This document shows positions 59,863-64,000 of a DNA stretch of 64,000 bases, piece by piece. Position 1 is the first letter of the stretch, and the number at the start of each line of letters is the position of its first letter. The stretch comes from Xylophilus sp042867185 (GTDB taxonomy: Bacteria; Pseudomonadota; Gammaproteobacteria; Burkholderiales; Burkholderiaceae_C). A model generated the notes under the pieces. That model made no database searches, was not told the DNA's origin, and worked only from the letters and a program-made list of their open reading frames with translations. The stretch spans positions 1 to 64,000 of the forward strand of contig JBHZQV010000025.1 of assembly GCA_042867185.1 (NCBI GenBank), in the 5' to 3' direction. Made by a program: the position numbers and the translations under genes.

Positions 59863-60807
59863 TCAGACCTTGGTGAGCCAGTGGGCGTACTGGGGATTGC
59901 GGCCGTTGACGATGTCGAAGAACGCCGACTGGATCTTCTCGGTGACCGGGCCGCGCGAGCCCTGGCCGATCTCGATGCGGTCGAGCTCGCGGATCGGCGT
60001 GACTTCGGCGGCGGTGCCGGTGAAGAAGGCCTCGTCGGCGATGTAGACCTCGTCGCGGGTGATGCGCTTTTGCACCAGCTCGATACCCAGATCCTTGCAG
60101 ATGTGCAGGATGGTGTTGCGGGTGATGCCGTTCAGGGCGCCGGCCGACAGGTCGGGGGTGTAGACCACGCCGCCCTTGACCACGAACACGTTCTCGCCCG
60201 CGCCTTCCGACACGAAGCCCGAGGCGTCGAGCAGCAGGGCCTCGTCGTAGCCGTCGTCGAGCGCCTCCATGTTGGCGAGGATCGAATTGGTGTAGTTGCT
60301 GACCGCCTTGGCCTGGGTCATGGTGATGTTGACGTGGTGGCGGGTGTAGCTGGAGGTCTTGACGCGGATGCCGCGCTTCATGCCCTCGTCGCCCAGGTAG
60401 GCGCCCCAGGACCAGGCCGCGACCATCGCGTGGATGGTGTTGCCGCGGGGGCTGACGCCCAGCTTCTCGGAGCCGATCCAGGCCAGCGGCCGGAGGTAGC
60501 AGGAGGCCAGCTGGTTCTCGCGCACCACCGTCTTGTGCGCCTCGTTGATCTCGTCCTGGGTGAAGGGCAGCTTCATCCGCAGGATCTTGGCGCTGTTGAA
60601 CAGGCGCTCGGTGTGCTCCTGCAGCCGGAAGATCGCGGTGCCGTTCACGGTTTCGTACGCGCGGACACCCTCGAAGACGCCGCAGCCATAGTGCAGGGTG
60701 TGGGTCAGGACGTGGACCTTGGCGTCGCGCCAGTCGACGAGCTGGCCGTCCATCCAGATTTTGCCGTCGCGGTCGGACAGGGAAGGCGCGGGGGGGACGA
60801 GGCTCAT
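59863..60807 (-). CDS. ilvE: branched-chain amino acid aminotransferase
   Basis: A 314-residue PLP fold type IV transaminase for the last step of Leu, Ile and Val synthesis. The PLP Lys lies in TQAKAVSNYTNSILANMEAL, with EGAGENVFVVKGG and ADEAFFTGTAAEVTPI downstream. ATG 60807 fits the family start MSLVPPAPSLSDRDGKIWMD, with AAGGA upstream; upstream in-frame sequence does not match. Confidence 0.95.
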   Translation of the reverse strand: MSLVPPAPSLSDRDGKIWMDGQLVDWRDAKVHVLTHTLHYGCGVFEGVRAYETVNGTAIFRLQEHTERLFNSAKILRMKLPFTQDEINEAHKTVVRENQLASCYLRPLAWIGSEKLGVSPRGNTIHAMVAAWSWGAYLGDEGMKRGIRVKTSSYTRHHVNITMTQAKAVSNYTNSILANMEALDDGYDEALLLDASGFVSEGAGENVFVVKGGVVYTPDLSAGALNGITRNTILHICKDLGIELVQKRITRDEVYIADEAFFTGTAAEVTPIRELDRIEIGQGSRGPVTEKIQSAFFDIVNGRNPQYAHWLTKV

Positions 60808-60862
60808 GCGGGGTGTCCTTGGGTATCCGGAAAAAGGATCGTGGTCGGGGAAACCCGTGATT

Positions 60863-61315
60863 TTAAGGCGTGCCGGCCGTCGGAGCACCGGCGACACCGG
60901 CGGTTGCGTCTTCTGCGGCCTCCGGCGCGGGCCGGGTGAGCTGCCAGCGCACCAGCCGGCCGCCATCGAAAGTGCAGTCCACATACGAGTGGCTGCCGTC
61001 GGTCCAGCGGTACACCTCGGGCTGCTCGCCCACCGGGCTGCGCTGTTCGCCGAGCGCCCGGGTGAGCGCCATCACATGGAGCAGCGTCGACTGCGGCTTG
61101 AGCTTGGCGTTGAGCATCACCGCGCTGCCCACGTAGCCCACCGGCCGGTCGGAGGCGCGCTTGAGCACCGTCATCATCCGGGTGAAGTGCATCAGCAGCC
61201 ACATCGTGATGCCGCCGCCGACCACCGCCACACCGCGCCAACCGTAGAGATTGAAGGCCGCGACCAGCAGCACCAGGCAGCCGACGGGAACGATCACTTT
61301 GAAGAGCTTGTTCAT
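60863..61315 (-). CDS. small conserved membrane protein
   Basis: A 150-residue protein with two N-terminal helices (VIVPVGCLVLLVAAFNLYGW, then a short loop and GVAVVGGGITMWLLMHFT), followed by a cytoplasmic or periplasmic domain (VGYVGSAVMLNAKLKPQSTL, GSHSYVDCTFDGGRLVRWQL). Related genes are frequent next to ilvE in Comamonadaceae; I do not know its function. The C-terminus is Ala/Pro-rich. Confidence 0.7.
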   Translation of the reverse strand: MNKLFKVIVPVGCLVLLVAAFNLYGWRGVAVVGGGITMWLLMHFTRMMTVLKRASDRPVGYVGSAVMLNAKLKPQSTLLHVMALTRALGEQRSPVGEQPEVYRWTDGSHSYVDCTFDGGRLVRWQLTRPAPEAAEDATAGVAGAPTAGTP

Positions 61316-61348
61316 CCGCACATTTTCGCAGGCCGCCGATGCGGGGCT

Positions 61349-63052
61349 TCAGGCATCCGGCCGGTGACGGGCGCCGCCGGCCGGATGCGCCGGGAAGCCG
61401 TGCAGCAGGCGCCGGGTGACGCCGTTGGTCCAGCCGAAGCCGTCCTGCAGCGGGTATTCGCCGCCGTCGCCGCCCGCGGCCGCGGTGCCGTCGCCGGCAT
61501 CGCGCATCGTGTACTTCTCGACCAGCTTGCCCTCGCGGGCGTAGACGGCGGCCACGCTGTCGAGCCAGCGGTGGGCGATGGTGTCGGCCAGGGCGGTGTG
61601 GCCGTAGTCGGCCAGGCCCCGGATCGCCATCCACTGCAGCGGCGCCCAGCCGTTGGGGCGGTCCCACTGCTCGTGGCTCTCGGTTTCGCTGGTGGCCAGG
61701 CCGCCCGGCGCGAGCAGCCGGGCCGCCAGCGTGCGGGCCAGCGCATCGGCCTGCGCCTGCGTGGCCAGGCCGGTGAAGAGCGGCACCACGGTGGCGGCGC
61801 TGAGGGCGTGGCGCAGCCGCTGGTGCTCCCAGTCGTAGTCGAAGAAGGCGCCCTCCTCCGCGTTCCACATCAGGCGCTGCACCGCCGCCCGGCGCGCCCC
61901 GGCCCGCTGGTCGAACTGGGTGGCGGTGGCGGCGTCGCCGGTGGCACGCGCCAGCCGGGCGATGGCGGTCTCGAGCCGGTACAGGAAGGCGTTCAGATCG
62001 ACCGGCAGGATGGCGGTGGTGCGGATCTCGCACAGGCGCAGCGACGGCTTGACCACATCCTGCGGATCGCAAAGCCATCGGCTGCTGAAATCCCAGCCCG
62101 ATTCGGCCGCCGCCCGCAGGTCGCGGTACACCGCAGGGGCCGATCGCCGGCCGGCCTGCTGGGCGGCGGTTTCCACGTCCTCGGCATACGACTCTTCGCG
62201 CGGGGTCTCGCGGGCATCCCAGTAGCGGTTGAGCAGGGTGCCGTCCTGCAGGCGCACCACGTGCTGGCCCGCCTCGCCGGGCGCGATGCTGCCGGCGCCG
62301 GCCATCCACCAGCCGTACTCCTTGCGCAGCTGCGGCAGGTAGCCGGTGGCGGCCGGGCCGCCGCAGGCCTCGCACAGCTCGACCATCAGCGCGAACACCG
62401 GCGGCTGCGACCGGCTCAGGTAGTAGCTGCGGGTGCCGTTGGGCACGAAGCCGTAGGTGTCGATCAGGTAGGCGAAGTTGTCGGTCATCGCATGCACCAG
62501 GGCCGCCTGGCCGCTGTCGGCCATGCCCAACATGGTGAAGTACGAATCCCAGTAGTACAGCTCGGCGAACCGCCCGCCCGGCACGACGTACGGGTGCGGC
62601 AGCCGCAGCAGCGAGGACCGCGGCGGATGGGCCGCCGGCTGCCGCGTCAGCACCGGCCAGAGCGCGTCGATATGGTCCACCAGCGCTTGCCCCGCGACCG
62701 AAACGTAGTGGCTGTCGGTGGCGGGCTGCACTGCGAAGTGCGCATCGACGAAGGCCCGCAGGTCGAAGCCCGGCTGCGCCTGCTGCGCCCGGTAGTCGCG
62801 CAGGATGTCGGCCGGCGCGTGGCGCGGCGCGCAGTCGACGAACACCTTGCTGTCGGGGAAGATGCGTGCCGTCTGCACCGCCAAAAAGAGCTCTTCGTAC
62901 CGGTCCGCAGGCGACAAGGTGTCGTGCGCCGGCGCCTGGGCCGCAGCGGTCTGGCGACGCTCGGCGTCTGCGCTGGGCGGGCCGTCCGCGGGGCGTGCCG
63001 ACGGGTCGGGCCGGGCGGAGGGTGCGGGGTCGGAGAAGGAAGGGCGCGGCAT
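61349..63052 (-). CDS. treF: cytoplasmic trehalase
   Basis: A 567-residue GH37 trehalase that splits trehalose into two glucose. Signature 1 is PGGRFAELYYWDSYFTMLG and signature 2 is QWDRPNGWAPLQWMAIRG. There is no signal peptide, so a cytoplasmic (TreF-like) enzyme is likely. The N-terminus has a Pro/Ser/Ala-rich extension of about 60 residues. ATG 63052 gives MPRPSFSDPAPSARPDPSAR; an earlier start is less likely. Confidence 0.9.
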   Translation of the reverse strand: MPRPSFSDPAPSARPDPSARPADGPPSADAERRQTAAAQAPAHDTLSPADRYEELFLAVQTARIFPDSKVFVDCAPRHAPADILRDYRAQQAQPGFDLRAFVDAHFAVQPATDSHYVSVAGQALVDHIDALWPVLTRQPAAHPPRSSLLRLPHPYVVPGGRFAELYYWDSYFTMLGMADSGQAALVHAMTDNFAYLIDTYGFVPNGTRSYYLSRSQPPVFALMVELCEACGGPAATGYLPQLRKEYGWWMAGAGSIAPGEAGQHVVRLQDGTLLNRYWDARETPREESYAEDVETAAQQAGRRSAPAVYRDLRAAAESGWDFSSRWLCDPQDVVKPSLRLCEIRTTAILPVDLNAFLYRLETAIARLARATGDAATATQFDQRAGARRAAVQRLMWNAEEGAFFDYDWEHQRLRHALSAATVVPLFTGLATQAQADALARTLAARLLAPGGLATSETESHEQWDRPNGWAPLQWMAIRGLADYGHTALADTIAHRWLDSVAAVYAREGKLVEKYTMRDAGDGTAAAGGDGGEYPLQDGFGWTNGVTRRLLHGFPAHPAGGARHRPDA

Positions 63053-63122
63053 CGGGGCATTGTCCGCAGCCGGCCCGCGGCCCGCGTTTCGAGATGCGTG
63101 CGTGCCGCCGGAGATTGCCGCG

Positions 63123-64000
63123 TCAATGGCCTCCGGCGTCGTCCTGCCGCGGCGCCCAGGCCGACCACGCGGCCGCGGCCAGCACCATCGCCCCGCCCGC
63201 CACGATCCGGGGCGCCATGGCCGAGGCACCCAGCGCCACCGAGGACACGCTGGCGAACACCACCTCCGACAGCATCACCAGCGAGGTGCCCTGCGCGGTG
63301 AGGCGGGCCGCGCCGTACTGCAGCGCCACGTTGCCCGCCAGGAAGCACAGCGCCAGCACCAGCGCGACCCCGACCCAGGCCGCGCCGGGCGCGGGCGGCG
63401 CCGGCACCGACCCCGCCGCCAGGCCGGCCAGCGCCAGCGCACCGGCGGTCGCGAAGCCGCCGCCGAACATCGCCAGCGTGCGGCCGGTGCCCGGCACCGC
63501 GCGCAACCGCCGCAGCAGGATGTTGGTGAGCGAAAAACAGAAGCCGCCCGCCAGCCCCAGCGCGTCGGGCAGGCTCTCGGGCACCGGCCAGTCGGTGCCG
63601 GGCGCCTTCAGGATGGTCACCACGCCGGCCACCGCCAGCGCCATCCGCAGCAGTGCCGCCGGCCGTGGCCGCTCGCCCAGCAGCGGCCAGGCCAGCACCA
63701 CCGTCCAGACGGGCATCAGGTAGAACAGCATCACCACCCGCACCACGTCGCCCTGGGTCACACCCCAGTTGAAGCAGATATTGGTCAGCCCTGCCGCGCC
63801 CGCCAGCAGCCACAGCCCCGGATGCTCCTGCAGCGCCCGCCAGGCCCGCGGACGCCATGCCAGCAGGCACGCCAGCGCGAAGGCATAGATGGCCGCCGTC
63901 GCCCACAGCGGATGCAGCCCCTGCGCCTCCAGTTGCCGGAACGGCCACCAGGCGCAGCCCCACACGAAAGCATTGAGCACCAGCGCGAGGGCCGGCAGGA
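63123..64000 (-). CDS. EamA-family transporter, partial
   Basis: A DMT/EamA permease with ten helices in two repeats, NICFNWGVTQGDVVRVVMLF in the first and LTAQGTSLVMLSEVVFASVS in the second. The frame is open to the right edge (no start inside), so the N-terminus is missing; a GTG at 63980 is only a fallback. Substrate unknown; some members export amino acids or nucleotide sugars. Confidence 0.88.
   Translation of the reverse strand, partial: LPALALVLNAFVWGCAWWPFRQLEAQGLHPLWATAAIYAFALACLLAWRPRAWRALQEHPGLWLLAGAAGLTNICFNWGVTQGDVVRVVMLFYLMPVWTVVLAWPLLGERPRPAALLRMALAVAGVVTILKAPGTDWPVPESLPDALGLAGGFCFSLTNILLRRLRAVPGTGRTLAMFGGGFATAGALALAGLAAGSVPAPPAPGAAWVGVALVLALCFLAGNVALQYGAARLTAQGTSLVMLSEVVFASVSSVALGASAMAPRIVAGGAMVLAAAAWSAWAPRQDDAGGH

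Overview
The window is high-GC DNA (around 70% by eye) from a betaproteobacterium, most likely a member of the Comamonadaceae (Burkholderiales). The evidence is the gene content and order (str operon, mreBCD-mrdA, gatCAB, hemJ/hemB), protein sequences typical of that family, and several dispersed intergenic repeats of a kind I associate with Comamonadaceae chromosomes. The genus cannot be fixed from the sequence alone. I found no rRNA, tRNA or CRISPR array and no intact insertion sequence.

Layout. 1-3600: str operon on the minus strand (rpsL-rpsG-fusA-tuf, tuf cut by the window edge) with a good sigma70 promoter before rpsL. 3650-7649: minus-strand group (D-Ala-D-Ala carboxypeptidase, alpha/beta hydrolase, 2Fe-2S ferredoxin, VanZ-like protein, HemJ). 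7706-7840: an apparent small RNA or attenuated leader with its own promoter and terminator. 7964-12867: hemB, corA, a small exported protein, a LysR regulator and a PAS protein with a decayed chemoreceptor tip. 12911-18197: dienelactone hydrolase, a HCCA-isomerase-like protein, and a four-gene Mla-type lipid ABC transporter operon. 18366-19862: chemoreceptor with an unusual C-terminal Cache domain. 20124-25332: mreB-mreC-mreD-mrdA cell-shape cluster (minus). 25577-28936: gatCAB (plus). 28968-31210: DUF4124-like protein, pyrE, and exonuclease III, the last two divergent with overlapping start codons. 31211-31766: a gene-poor junction. 31767-34405: lactate permease with a D-lactate-dehydrogenase-like enzyme.

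34563-46150 is the most striking part: one tightly packed minus-strand operon that reads as a cyanuric-acid-type nitrogen-scavenging system. From its promoter end it encodes an allophanate hydrolase, an AtzH/HpxZ-like protein, a BMP-family ABC importer (binding protein, two permeases, ATPase), a formamidase, two isochorismatase-fold hydrolases resembling biuret hydrolase, a GntR regulator and a ring-opening amidohydrolase of the cyanuric acid amidohydrolase/barbiturase family. The inferred chemistry is import, ring opening, biuret to allophanate, then allophanate to ammonia and CO2. Within it, two 22-codon micro-ORFs of related sequence each sit between two genes with ATGA overlaps at both ends.

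46392-64000: a metallo-beta-lactamase-fold hydrolase, a BrnTA toxin-antitoxin pair, M48 peptidase, AmpG, a two-component system, an MFS/LysR pair, nitronate monooxygenase, a 570-bp repeat-rich gap with two structured elements (conserved loop, unrelated stems), an LPS/glycan group (glycosyltransferase, O-antigen ligase, GT2), a zinc-finger protein, ilvE, a small membrane protein, trehalase and a partial EamA transporter.

An eight-copy dispersed repeat (called repeat A here) runs through the window. Three copies have been absorbed into genes: the hemB stop codon, the N-region of a lipoprotein signal peptide, and the linker of an ABC ATPase.
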